Source: Limnomonas spitsbergensis
Taxonomy: Eukaryota; Chlorophyta; Chlorophyceae; Chlamydomonadales
NCBI GenBank assembly: GCA_037349105.1
Contig: JAYJMM010000071.1
Location: forward strand, 496,001 to 560,000
DNA length: 64,000 bases
Direction: 5' to 3'
Notes under the pieces: model-generated
The model's database searches: none
What the model saw: the letters and a program-made list of their open reading frames with translations, nothing else
Told to the model about the DNA's origin: nothing
Part shown: positions 46,022 to 60,623 of the stretch, in pieces
Position numbering within the stretch: position 1 is the first letter of the stretch
Layout of the letters: each line of letters opens with the position of its first letter
Program-made: the position numbers and the translations under genes

Positions 46022-49000
46022 CGTCCGACCGCGCGCCTCGGGGACGCAGTTTACCCTAAAAGCGCTATGACCTCTCCCAACAAACCATGTAAAACCTACC
46101 TAAAATCTGGGGCATTTGGGCTACTGACGACGTTCGTAACTAGGATGCCGAACGTACGCAAGACAAACAAAGAAGGAACGGTCAGGATCAAACAAGAGTT
46201 CGACTGGCATAACAAGTGTGATGTCACGTGTGCCTGACGTCACGTCCGACTGCCTGCCTCGGGGACGCAGTTGACCCTAAAAGCGCTATGACCTCGACCA
46301 ACAAACCTTGTAAACCTGGCACCAAAATCTGAGGCATCTGGGCTACTGACGACGTTCGTAACTAGGATGCCGAACGTACGCAAGACAAACAAAGAAGGAA
46401 CGGTCAGGATGAAACAAGAGTTCGACTGGCGCAAAAAGTGTGATGTCACGTGTCCCTGACGTCACGTCCGCCTGCCTGCCTCGGGGACGCAGTTGACCCT
46501 AAAAGCGCTATGACCTCGACCAGCAAACCCTGGAAAACCTACCAAAAATCTGGGGCATTTGGGCTACTGACGACGTTCGTAACTAGGGTGCCGAACGTAG
46601 GCAAGACAAACAAAGAAGGAACGGTCGAGAAGAAAGAAGAGTTCGGCTCGCACAAAAAGTGTGATGTCACGTGTCCCAATCGTCACGTCCGACTGCCTGC
46701 CTCGGGGACGCAGTTGACCCTAAAAGCGCTATGACCTCGACCAGCAAACCTTGCAAAACCTACCAAAAATCTGGGGCATTTGGGCTACTGGCGACGTTCT
46801 TAACTAGGGTGCCGAACGTAGGCAAGACAAACAAAGAAGGAACGGTCAAGAAGAACGAAGAGTTCGGCTCGGCCAAAAAGTGTGATGTCACGCATCCCTG
46901 ACGACACGTCCGTCTGCCTGCCTCAGGGACGCAGTGCACCCTAAAAGCGCTATGACCTCGACCAGCAAATCCTGAAAACCTGACACCAAAATCTGAGGCA
47001 TCTGGGCTACTGACGACGTTCGTAACTAGGGTGCCGAACGTAGGCAAGACAAACACAGAAGGAACGGTCAGGGTGAAACAATAGTTCGACTGGCGCAAAA
47101 AGTGTGATGTCACGTGTCCCTTGACGTCACGTCCGATTGCCTGCCTCGGGGACGCAGTTGACCCTGAAATCGCTATGACCTCTCCCACCAAACCCTCAAA
47201 GCCCTAACCAAAATCTGGAGCACTTGGGCTACTGACGACGTTCGTAACTAGGATGCCGAACGTAGGCAAGGCAAAGAAGGATCGTTTAAGAAGAGAAACA
47301 AGTTCGGCTGGCACAAAAAGTGTGATGTCACGTGTCCCTCCAAGACGGGCAACTAGTGCGCGCCTCGGGGACGCAGTTTACCCTAAAAGCGCTATGACCT
47401 CGACCAGCAAACCCTGAAAAACCTCGACGTACGGCGGAGCACTTGGGCTACTGACGACGTTCGTAACTACGTCACCGAACATAGGCAAGACAAACAAAGA
47501 AGGAACGGTCAAGATGAAACAAGTGTTCGACTGACACAAAAGTGTGATGTCACGTGTCCCTGACGTCACGTCCGACAGTCTGCCTCGGGGACGCAGTTAA
47601 CCCTAAAAGCGCTATGACCTCTCCCAGCAAACCCTCAAAACCTCTCCAAAATCTGAGGCATCTGGGCTACTGACGACGTTCGTAACTAGGTCACCGAACG
47701 TAGGCAAGACAAACACAGAAGGAACGGTCGGGATCAAACAAGAGTTCGACAGCTGGCACAAAAAGTGTGATGTCACGTGTCCCTGACGTCACGTCCGACC
47801 GCGCACCTCGGGGACGCAGTTTACCCTAAAAGCGCTATGACCTCTCCCAACAAACCATGTAAAACCTACCTAAAATCTGGGGCATTTGGGCTACTGACGA
47901 CGTTCGTAACTAGGATGCCGAACGTACGCAAGACAAACAAAGAAGGAACGGTCATGATCAAACAAGAGTTCGACTGGCATAACAAGTGTGATGTCACGTG
48001 TGCCTGACGTCACGTCCGACTGCCTGCCTCGGGGATGCAGTTGACCCTAAAAGCGCTATGACCTCGACCAGCAAACCCTGGAAAACCTACCAAAAATCTG
48101 GGGCATTTGGGCTACTGACGACGTTCGTAAGTAGGGTGCCGAACGTAGGCAAGACAAACAAAGAAGGAACGGTCGAGAAGAAAGAAGAGTTCGGCTCGCA
48201 CAAAAAGTGTGATGTCACGTGTCCCAATCGTCACGTCCGACTGCCTGCCTCGGGGACGCAGTTGACCCTAAAAGCGCTATGACCTCGACCAGCAAACCTT
48301 GCAAAACCTACCAAAAATCTGGGGCATTTGGGCTACTGGCGACGTTCTTAACTAGGGTGCCGAACGTAGGCAAGACAAACAAAGAAGGAACGGTCAAGAA
48401 GAACGAAGAGTTCGGCTCGGACAAAAAGTGTGATGTCACGCATCCCTGACGACACGTCCGTCTGCCTGCCTCAGGGACGCAGTGCACCCTAAAAGCGCTA
48501 TGACCTCGACCAGCAAATCCTGAAAACCTGACACCAAAATCTGAGGCATCTGGGCTACTGACGACGTTCGTAACTAGGGTGCCGAACGTAGGCAAGACAA
48601 ACACAGAAGGAACGGTCAGGATGAAACAATAGTTCGACTGGCGCAAAAAGTGTGATGTCACGTGTCCCTTGACGTCACGTCCGACTGCCTGCCTCGGGGA
48701 CGCAGTTGACCCTGAAATCGCTATGACCTCTCCCACCAAACCCTCAAAGCCCTAACCAAAATCTGGAGCACTTGGGCTACTGACGACGTTCGTAACTAGG
48801 ATGCCGAACGTAGGCAAGGCAAAGAAGGATCGTTTAAGAAGAGAAACAAGTTCGGCTGGCACAAAAAGTGTGATGTCACGTGTCCTTCCAAGACGGGCAA
48901 CTAGTGCGCGCCTCGGGGACGCAGTTTACCCTAAAAGCGCTATGACCTCGACCAGCAAACCCTGAAAAACCTCGACGTACGGCGGAGCACTTGGGCTACT

Positions 49001-52000
49001 GACGACGTTCGTAACTACGTCACCGAACATAGGCAAAACAAACAAAGAAGGAACGGTCAAGATGAAACAAGTGTTCGACTGACACAAAAGTGTGATGTCA
49101 CGTGTCCCTGACGTCACGTCCGACAGTCTGCCTCGGGGACGCAGTTAACCCTAAAAGCGCTATGACCTCTCCCAGCAAACCCTCAAAACCTCTCCAAAAT
49201 CTGAGGCATCTGGGCTACTGACGACGTTCGTAACTAGGTCACCGAACGTAGGCAAGACAAACAAAGAAGGAACGGTCGGGATCAAACAAGAGTTCGACAG
49301 CTGGCACAAAAAGTGTGATGTCACGTGTCCCTGACGTCACGTCCGACCGCGCGCCTCGGGGACGCAGTTTACCCTAAAAGCGCTATGACCTCTCCCAACA
49401 AACCATGTAAAACCTACCAAAAATCTGGGGCATTTGGGCTACTGACGACGTTCGTAACTAGGGTGCCGAACGTAGGCAAGACAAACAAAGAAGGAACGGT
49501 CGAGAAGAAAGAAGAGTTCGGCTCGCACAAAAAGTGTGATGTCACGTGTCCCAATCGTCACGTCCGACTGCCTGCCTCGGGGACGCAGTTGACCCTAAAA
49601 GCGCTATGACCTCGACCAGCAAACCTTGCAAAACCTACCAAAAATCTGGGGCATTTGGGCTACTGGCGACGTTCTTAACTAGGGTGCCGAACGTAGACAA
49701 GACAAACAAAGAAGGAACGGTCAAGAAGAACGAAGAGTTCGGCTCGGACAAAAAGTGTGATGTCACGCATCCCTGACGACACGTCCGTCTGCCTGCCTCA
49801 GGGACGCAGTGCACCCTAAAAGCGCTATGACCTCGACCAGCAAATCCTGAAAACCTGACACCAAAATCTGAGGCATCTGGGCTACTGACGACGTTCGTAA
49901 CTAGGGTGCCGAACGTAGGCAAGACAAACACAGAAGGAACGGTCAGGGTGAAACAATAGTTCGACTGGCGCAAAAAGTGTGATGTCACGTGTCCCTTGAC
50001 GTCACGTCCGACTGCCTGCCTCGGGGACGCAGTTGACCCTGAAATCGCTATGACCTCTCCCACCAAACCCTCAAAGCCCTAACCAAAATCTGGAGCACTT
50101 GGGCTACTGACGACGTTCGTAACTAGGATGCCGAACGTAGGCAAGGCAAAGAAGGATCGTTTAAGAAGAGAAACAAGTTCGGCTGGCACAAAAAGTGTGA
50201 TGTCACGTGTCCCTCCAAGACGGGCAACTAGTGCGCGCCTCGGGGACGCAGTTTACCCTAAAAGCGCTATGACCTCGACCAGCAAACCCTGAAAAACCTC
50301 GACGTACGGCGGAGCACTTGGGCTACTGACGACGTTCGTAACTACGTCACCGAACATAGGCAAGACAAACAAAGAAGGAACGGTCAAGATGAAACAAGTG
50401 TTCGACTGACACAAAAGTGTGATGTCACGTGTCCCTGACGTCACGTCCGACAGTCTGCCTCGGGGACGCAGTTAACCCTAAAAGCGCTATGACCTCTCCC
50501 AGCAAACCCTCAAAACCTCTCCAAAATCTGAGGCATCTGGGCTACTGACGACGTTCGTAACTAGGTCACCGAACGTAGGCAAGACAAACACAGAAGGAAC
50601 GGTCGGGATCAAACAAGAGTTCGACAGCTGGCACAAAAAGTGTGATGTCACGTGTCCCTGACGTCACGTCCGACCGCGCGCCTCGGGGACGCAGTTTACC
50701 CTAAAAGCGCTATGACCTCTCCCAACAAACCATGTAAAACCTACCTAAAATCTGGGGCATTTGGGCTACTGACGACGTTCGTAACTAGGATGCCGAACGT
50801 ACGCAAGACAAACAAAGAAGGAACGGTCAGGATCAAACAAGAGTTCGACTGGCATAACAAGTGTGATGTCACGTGTGCCTGACGTCACGTCCGACTGCCT
50901 GCCTCGGGGATGCAGTTGACCCTAAAAGCGCTATGACCTCGACCAGCAAACCCTGGAAAACCTACCAAAAATCTGAGGCATTTGGGCTACTGACGACGTT
51001 CGTAACTAGGGTGCCGAACGTAGGCAAGACAAACAAAGAAGGAACGGTCGAGAAGAAAGAAGAGTTCGGCTCGCACAAAAAGTGTGATGTCACGTGTCCC
51101 AATCGTCACGTCCGACTGCCTGCCTCGGGGACGCAGTTGACCCTAAAAGCGCTATGACCTCGACCAGCAAACCTTGCAAAACCTACCAAAAATCTGGGGC
51201 ATTTGGGCTACTGGCGACGTTCTTAACTAGGGTGCCGAACGTAGGCAAGACAAACAAAGAAGGAACGGTCAAGAAGAACGAAGAGTTCGGCTCGGACAAA
51301 AAGTGTGATGTCACGCATCCCTGACGACACGTCCGTCTGCCTGCCTCAGGGACGCAGTGCACCCTAAAAGCGCTATGACCTCGACCAGCAAATCCTGAAA
51401 ACCTGACACCAAAATCTGAGGCATCTGGGCTACTGACGACGTTCGTAACTAGGGTGCCGAACGTAGGCAAGACAAACACAGAAGGAACGGTCAGGATGAA
51501 ACAATAGTTCGACTGGCGCAAAAAGTGTGATGTCACGTGTCCCTTGACGTCACGTCCGACTGCCTGCCTCGGGGACGCAGTTGACCCTGAAATCGCTATG
51601 ACCTCTCCCACCAAACCCTCAAAGCCCTAACCAAAATCTGGAGCACTTGGGCTACTGACGACGTTCGTAACTAGGATGCCGAACGTAGGCAAGGCAAAGA
51701 AGGATCGTTTAAGAAGAGAAACAAGTTCGGCTGGCACAAAAAGTGTGATGTCACGTGTCCTTCCAAGACGGGCAACTAGTGCGCGCCTCGGGGACGCAGT
51801 TTACCCTAAAAGCGCTATGACCTCGACCAGCAAACCCTGAAAAACCTCGACGTACGGCGGAGCACTTGGGCTACTGACGACGTTCGTAACTACGTCACCG
51901 GACATAGGCAAGACAAACAAAGAAGGAACGGTCAAGATGAAACAAGTGTTCGACTGACACAAAAGTGTGATGTCACGTGTCCCTGACGTCACGTCCGACA

Positions 52001-55000
52001 GTCTGCCTCGGGGTCGCAGTTAACCCTAAAAGCGCTATGACCTCTCCCAGCAAACCCTCAAAACCTCTCCAAAATCTGAGGCATCTGGGCTACTGACGAC
52101 GTTCGTAACTAGGTCACCGAACGTAGGCAAGACAAACAAAGAAGGAACGGTCGGGATCAAACAAGAGTTCGACAGCTGGCACAAAAAGTGTGATGTCACG
52201 TGTCCCTGACGTCACGTCCGACCGCGCGCCTCGGGGACGCAGTTTACCCTAAAAGCGCTATGACCTCTCCCAACAAACCATGTAAAACCTACCTAAAATC
52301 TGGGGCATTTGGGCTACTGACGACGTTCGTAACTAGGATGCCGAACGTACGCAAGACAAACAAAGAAGGAACGGTCAGGATCAAACAAGAGTTCGACTGG
52401 CATAACAAGTGTGATGTCACGTGTGCCTGACGTCACGTCCGACTGCCTGCCTCGGGGACGCAGTTGACCCTAAAAGCGCTATGACCTCGACCAACAAACC
52501 TTGTAAACCTGGCACCAAAATCTGAGGCATCTGGGCTACTGACGACGTTCGTAACTAGGATGCCGAACGTACGCAAGACAAACAAAGAAGGAACGGTCAG
52601 GATGAAACAAGAGTTCGACTGGCGCAAAAAGTGTGATGTCACGTGTCCCTGACGTCACGTCCGCCTGCCTGCCTCGGGGACGCAGTTGACCCTAAAAGCG
52701 CTATGACCTCGACCAGCAAACCCTGGAAAACCTACCAAAAATCTGGGGCATTTGGGCTACTGACGACGTTCGTAACTAGGGTGCCGAACGTAGGCAAGAC
52801 AAACAAAGAAGGAACGGTCGAGAAGAAAGAAGAGTTCGGCTCGCACAAAAAGTGTGATGTCACGTGTCCCAATCGTCACGTCCGACTGCCTGCCTCGGGG
52901 ACGCAGTTGACCCTAAAAGCGCTATGACCTCGACCAGCAAACCTTGCAAAACCTACCAAAAATCTGGGGCATTTGGGCTACTGGCGACGTTCTTAACTAG
53001 GGTGCCGAACGTAGGCAAGACAAAAAAAGAAGGAACGGTCAAGAAGAACGAAGAGTTCGGCTCGGACAAAAAGTGTGATGTCACGCATCCCTGACGACAC
53101 GTCCGTCTGCCTGCCTCAGGGACGCAGTGCACCCTAAAAGCGCTATGACCTCGACCAGCAAATCCTGAAAACCTGACACCAAAATCTGAGGCATCTGGGC
53201 TACTGACGACGTTCGTAACTAGGGTGCCGAACGTAGGCAAGACAAACACAGAAGGAACGGTCAGGATGAAACAATAGTTCGACTGGCGCAAAAAGTGTGA
53301 TGTCACGTGTCCCTTGACGTCACGTCCGACTGCCTGCCTCGGGGACGCAGTTGACCCTGAAATCGCTATGACCTCTCCCACCAAACCCTCAAAGCCCTAA
53401 CCAAAATCTGGAGCACTTGGGCTACTGACGACGTTCGTAACTAGGATGCCGAACGTAGGCAAGGCAAAGAAGGATCGTTTAAGAAGAGAAACAAGTTCGG
53501 CTGGCACAAAAAGTGTGATGTCACGTGTCCCTCCAAGACGGGCAACTAGTGCGCGCCTCGGGGACGCAGTTTACCCTAAAAGCGCTATGACCTCGACCAG
53601 CAAACCCTGAAAAACCTCGACGTACGGCGGAGCACTTGGGCTACTGACGACGTTCGTAACTACGTCACCGAACATAGGCAAGACAAACAAAGAAGGAACG
53701 GTCAAGATGAAACAAGTGTTCGACTGACACAAAAGTGTGATGTCACGTGTCCCTGACGTCACGTCCGACAGTCTGCCTCGGGGACGCAGTTAACCCTAAA
53801 AGCGCTATGACCTCTCCCAGCAAACCCTCAAAACCTCTCCAAAATCTGAGGCATCTGGGCTACTGACGACGTTCGTAACTAGGTCACCGAACGTAGGCAA
53901 GACAAACAAAGAAGGAACGGTCGGGATCAAACAAGAGTTCGACAGCTGGCACAAAAAGTGTGATGTCACGTGTCCCTGACGTCACGTCCGACCGCGCGCC
54001 TCGGGGACGCAGTTTACCCTAAAAGTGCTATGACCTCTCCCAACAAACCATGTAAAACCTACCTAAAATCTGGGGCATTTGGGCTACTGACGACGTTCGT
54101 AACTAGGATGCCGAACGTACGCAAGACAAACAAAGAAGGAACGGTCAGGATCAAACAAGAGTTCGACTGGCATAACAAGTGTGATGTCACGTGTGCCTGA
54201 CGTCACGTCCGACTGCCTGCCTCGGGGACGCAGTTGACCCTAAAAGCGCTATGACCTCGACCAACAAACCTTGTAAACTTGGCACCAAAATCTGAGGCAT
54301 CTGGGCTACTGACGACGTTCGTAACTAGGATGCCGAACGTAGGCAAGACAAACAAAGAAGGAACGGTCAGGATGAAACAAGAGTTCGACTGGCGCAAAAA
54401 GTGTGATGTCACGTGTCCCTGACGTCACGTCCGCCTGCCTGCCTCGGGGACGCAGTTGACCCTAAAAGCGCTATGACCTCGACCAGCAAACCCTGGAAAA
54501 CCTACCAAAAATCTGGGGCATTTGGGCTACTGGCGACGTTCGTAACTAGGGTGCCGAACGTAGGCAAGACAAACAAAGAAGGAACGGTCGAGAAGAAAGA
54601 AGAGTTCGGCTCGCACAAAAAGTGTGATGTCACGTGTCCCAATCGTCACGTCCGACTGCCTGCCTCGGGGACGCAGTTGACCCTAAAAGCGCTATGACCT
54701 CGACCAGCAAACCTTGCAAAACCTACCAAAAATCTGGGGCATTTGGGCTACTGGCGACGTTCTTAACTAGGGTGCCGAACGTAGGCAAGACAAACAAAGA
54801 AGGAACGGTCAAGAAGAACGAAGAGTTCGGCTCGGACAAAAAGTGTGATGTCACGCATCCCTGACGACACGTCCGTCTGCCTGCCTCAGGGACGCAGTGC
54901 ACCCTAAAAGCGCTATGACCTCGACCAGCAAATCCTGAAAACCTGACACCAAAATCTGAGGCATCTGGGCTACTGACGACGTTCGTAACTAGGGTGCCGA

Positions 55001-58000
55001 ACGTAGGCAAGACAAACACAGAAGGAACGGTCAGGATGAAACAATAGTTCGACTGGCGCAAAAAGTGTGATGTCACGTGTCCCTTGACGTCACGTCCGAC
55101 TGCCTGCCTCGGGGACGCAGTTGACCCTGAAATCGCTATGACCTCTCCCACCAAACCCTCAAAGCCCTAACCAAAATCTGGAGCACTTGGGCTACTGACG
55201 ACGTTCGTAACTAGGATGCCGAACGTAGGCAAGGCAAAGAAGGATCGTTTAAGAAGAGAAACAAGTTCGGCTGGCACAAAAAGTGTGATGTCACGTGTCC
55301 CTCCAAGACGGGCAACTAGTGCGCGCCTCGGGGACGCAGTTTACCCTAAAAGCGCTATGACCTCGACCAGCAAACCCTGAAAAACCTCGACGTACGGCGG
55401 AGCACTTGGGCTACTGACGACGTTCGTAACTACGTCACCGAACATAGGCAAGACAAACAAAGAAGGAACGGTCAAGATGAAACAAGTGTTCGACTGACAC
55501 AAAAGTGTGATGTCACGTGTCCCTGACGTCACGTCCGACAGTCTGCCTCGGGGACGCAGTTAACCCTAAAAGCGCTATGACCTCTCCCAGCAAACCCTCA
55601 AAACCTCTCCAAAATCTGAGGCATCTGGGCTACTGACGACGTTCGTAACTAGGTCACCGAACGTAGGCAAGACAAACAAAGAAGGAACGGTCGGGATCAA
55701 ACAAGAGTTCGACAGCTGGCACAAAAAGTGTGATGTCACGTGTCCCTGACGTCACGTCCGACCGCGCGCCTCGGGGACGCAGTTTACCCTAAAAGCGCTA
55801 TGACCTCTCCCAACAAACCATGTAAAACCTACCTAAAATCTGGGGCATTTGGGCTACTGACGACGTTCGTAACTAGGATGCCGAACGTACGCAAGACAAA
55901 CAAAGAAGGAACGGTCAGGATCAAACAAGAGTTCGACTGGCATAACAAGTGTGATGTCACGTGTGCCTGACGTCACGTCCGACTGCCTGCCTCGGGGACG
56001 CAGTTGACCCTAAAAGCGCTATGACCTCGACCAACAAACCTTGTAAACCTGGCACCAAAATCTGAGGCATCTGGGCTACTGACGACGTTCGTAACTAGGA
56101 TGCCGAACGTACGCAAGACAAACAAAGAAGGAACGGTCGAGAAGAAAGAAGAGTTCGGCTCGCACAAAAAGTGTGATGTCACGTGTCCCAATCGTCACGT
56201 CCGACTGCCTGCCTCGGGGACGCAGTTGACCCTAAAAGCGCTATGACCTCGACCAGCAAACCTTGCAAAACCTACCAAAAATCTGGGGCATTTGGGCTAC
56301 TGGCGACGTTCTTAACTAGGGTGCCGAACGTAGGCAAGACAAACAAAGAAGGAACGGTCAAGAAGAACGAAGAGTTCGGCTCGGACAAAAAGTGTGATGT
56401 CACGCATCCCTAACGACACGTCCGTCTGCCTGCCTCAGGGACGCAGTGCACCCTAAAAGCGCTATGACCTCGACCAGCAAATCCTGAAAACCTGACACCA
56501 AAATCTGAGGCATCTGGGCTACTGACGACGTTCGTAACTAGGGTGCCGAACGTAGGCAAGACAAACACAGAAGGAACGGTCAGGATGAAACAATAGTTCG
56601 ACTGGCGCAAAAAGTGTGATGTCACGTGTCCCTTGACGTCACGTCCGACTGCCTGCCTCGGGGACGCAGTTGACCCTGAAATCGCTATGACCTCTCCCAC
56701 CAAACCCTCAAAGCCCTAACCAAAATCTGGAGCACTTGGGCTACTGACGACGTTCGTAACTAGGATGCCGAACGTAGGCAAGGCAAAGAAGGATCGTTTA
56801 AGAAGAGAAACAAGTTCGGCTGGCACAAAAAGTGTGATGTCACGTGTCCCTCCAAGACGGGCAACTAGTGCGCGCCTCGGGGACGCAGTTTACCCTAAAA
56901 GCGCTATGACCTCGACCAGCAAACCCTGAAAAACCTCGACGTACGGCGGAGCACTTGGGCTACTGACGACGTTCGTAACTACGTCACCGAACATAGGCAA
57001 GACAAACAAAGAAGGAACGGTCAAGATGAAACAAGTGTTCGACTGACACAAAAGTGTGATGTCACGTGTCCCTGACGTCACGTCCGACAGTCTGCCTCGG
57101 GGACGCAGTTAACCCTAAAAGCGCTATGACCTCTCCCAGCAAACCCTCAAAACCTCTCCAAAATCTGAGGCATCTGGGCTACTGACGACGTTCGTAACTA
57201 GGTCACCGAACGTAGGCAAGACAAACAAAGAAGGAACGGTCGGGATCAAACAAGAGTTCGACAGCTGGCACAAAAAGTGTGATGTCACGTGTCCCTGACG
57301 TCACGTCCGACCGCGCGCCTCGGGGACGCAGTTTACCCTAAAAGCGCTATGACCTCTCCCAACAAACCATGTAAAACCTACCTAAAATCTGGGGCATTTG
57401 GGCTACTGACGACGTTCGTAACTAGGATGCCGAACGTACGCAAGACAAACAAAGAAGGAACGGTCAGGATCAAACAAGAGTTCGACTGGCATAACAAGTG
57501 TGATGTCACGTGTGCCTGACGTCACGTCCGACTGCCTGCCTCGGGGACGCAGTTGACCCTAAAAGCGCTATGACCTCGACCAACAAACCTTGTAAACTTG
57601 GCACCAAAATCTGAGGCATCTGGGCTACTGACGACGTTCGTAACTAGGATGCCGAACGTACGCAAGACAAACAAAGAAGGAACGGTCAGGATGAAACAAG
57701 AGTTCGACTGGCGCAAAAAGTGTGATGTCACGTGTCCCTGACGTCACGTCCGCCTGCCTGCCTCGGGGACGCAGTTGACCCTAAAAGCGCTATGACCTCG
57801 ACCAGCAAACCCTGGAAAACCTACCAAAAATCTGGGGCATTTGGGCTACTGACGACGTTCGTAACTAGGGTGCCGAACGTAGGCAAGACAAACAAAGAAG
57901 GAACGGTCGAGAAGAAAGAAGAGTTCGGCTCGCACAAAAAGTGTGATGTCACGTGTCCCAATCGTCACGTCCGACTGCCTGCCTCGGGGACGCAGTTGAC

Positions 58001-60623
58001 CCTAAAAGCGCTATGACCTCGACCAGCAAACCTTGCAAAACCTACCAAAAATCTGGGGCATTTGGGCTACTGGCGACGTTCTTAACTAGGGTGCCGAACG
58101 TAGGCAAGACAAACAAAGAAGGAACGGTCAAGAAGAACGAAGAGTTCGGCTCGCACAAAAAGTGTGATGTCACGCATCCCTGACGACACGTCCGTCTGCC
58201 TGCCTCAGGGACGCAGTGCACCCTAAAAGCTCTATGACCTCGACCAACAAATCCTGAAAACCTGACACCAAAATCTGAGGCATCTGGGCTACTGACGACG
58301 TTCGTAACTAGTGTGCCGAACGTAGGCAAGACAAACACAGAAGGAACGGTCAGGATGAAACAATAGTTCGACTGGCGCAAAAAGTGTGATGTCACGTGTC
58401 TCTGACGTCACGTCCGACTGCCTGCCTCAGGGACGCAGTTGACCCTAAAAGCGCTATGACCTCGACCAGCAAACCCTGCAAAACCTACCCAAAATCTGGG
58501 GCATTTGGGTTACTGACGACGTTCGTAACTAGGGTGCCGAACGTAGGCAAGACAATCAAAGAAGGAACGGTCAAGAAGAAAGAAGAGTTCGGCTCGCACA
58601 AAAAGTGTGATGTCACGCATCCCTGACGACACGTCCGACTGCCAGCCTTGGGGACGAAGTGCACCCTAAAAGCGCTATGACCTCGACCAGCAAACCCTAA
58701 AAAACCTGACACCAAAATCTGAGGCATCTGGGCTACTGACGACGTTCGTAACTAGGGTGCCGAACGTAGGCAAGACAAACACAGAAGGAACGGTCAGGAT
58801 GAAACAATAGTTCGACTGGCGCAAAAAGTGTGATGTCACGTGTCCCTTGACGTCACGTCCGACTGCCTGCCTCGGGGACGCAGTTGACCCTGAAATCGCT
58901 ATGACCTCTCCCACCAAACCCTCAAAGCCCTAACCAAAATCTGGAGCACTTGGGCTACTAACGACGTTCGTAACTAGGATGCCGAACGTAGGCAAGGCAA
59001 AGAAGGATCGTTTAAGAAGAGAGACAAGTTCTGCTGGCACAAAAAGTGTGATGTCACGTGTCCCTCCAAGACGGGCAACTAGTGCGCGCCTCGGGGATGC
59101 AGTTGACCCTAAAAGCGCTATGACCTCGACCAGCAAACCCTGTAAACCTGGCACCAAAACCTGAGGCATTTGGGCTACTGACGACGTTCGTAACTAGGAT
59201 GCCAAACGTACGCAAGACAAACAAAGAAGGAACGGTCGGGATAAAACAAGAGTTCGACTGGCGCAAAAAGTGTGATGTCACGTGTCCCTGACGTCACATC
59301 CCACCGCGCGCCTTGGGGACGCAGTTTACCCTAAAAGCGCTATGACCTCTCCCAACAAACCATGTAAAACCTACCTAAAATCTGGGGCATTTGGGCTACT
59401 GACGACGTTCGTAACTAGGATGCCGAACGTACGCAAGACAAACAAAGAAGGAACGGTCAGGATCAAACAAGAGTTCGACTGGCATAACAAGGTTGATGTC
59501 ACGTGTGCCTGACGCCACGTCCAACAGTCTGCCTTGGGGACGCAGTTAACCATGAAAGCGCTATGACCTCGACCAGCAAATCCTGAAAAACCTGACACCA
59601 AAATCTGAGGCATCTGGGCTACTGACGACGTTCGTAACTAGGGTGCCGAACGTAGGCAAGACAAACAAAGAAGGAACGGTCAAGATGAAACAATAGTTCG
59701 GTTGGCGCAAAAAGTGTGATGTCACGTGTCCCTTGACGTCACGTCCGACTGCCTGCCTCGGGGACGCAGTTGACCCTGAAATCGCTATGACCTCTCCCAC
59801 CAAACCCTCAAAGCCCTAACCAAAATCTGGAGCACTTGGGCTACTGACGATGCTCGTAACTAGGATGCCGAACGTAGGCAAGGCAAAGAAGGGTCGTTTA
59901 AGAAGAGAAACAAGTTCGGGTGGCACAAAAAGTGTGATGTCACGTGTCCCTCCAAGACGGGCAACTAGTGCGCGCCTCGGGGACGCAGTTGACCCTAAAA
60001 GCGCTATGACCTCGACCAGCAAACCTTGCAAAACCTACCAAAAATCTGGGGCATTTGGGCTACTGGCGACGTTCTTAACTAGGGTGCCGACCGTAGGCAA
60101 GACAAACAAAGAAGGAACGGTCAAGAAGAACGAAGAGTTCGGCTCGCACAAAAAGTGTGATGTCACGCATCCCTGACGACACGTCCGTCTGCCTGCCTCA
60201 GGGACGCAGTGCACCCTAAAAGCGCTATGACCTCGACCAGCAAATCCTGAAAACCTGACACCAAAATCTGAGGCATCTGGGCTACTGACGACGTTCGTAA
60301 CTAGGTCACCGAACGTAGGCAAGACAAACAAAGAAGGAACGGTCAGGATCAAACCAGTGTTCGACTGCTGGCACAAAAGTGTGATGTCACGCGCCCCTGA
60401 CGTCACGTCCGACTGCCTGCCTCGGGGACGCAGTTCACCCTAAAAGCGCTATGACCTCACCCAGCAAACCCTGTAAAACCTACCCAAAATCTGAGGCATT
60501 TGGGCTACTGACGACGTTCGTAACTAGGGTGCCGAACGTAGGCAAGACAAAGAAAGAAGGAACGGTCAAGAAGAAAGAAGAGTTCGGCTCGCACCAAAAG
60601 TGTGATGTCACGTGTCCCTGACA

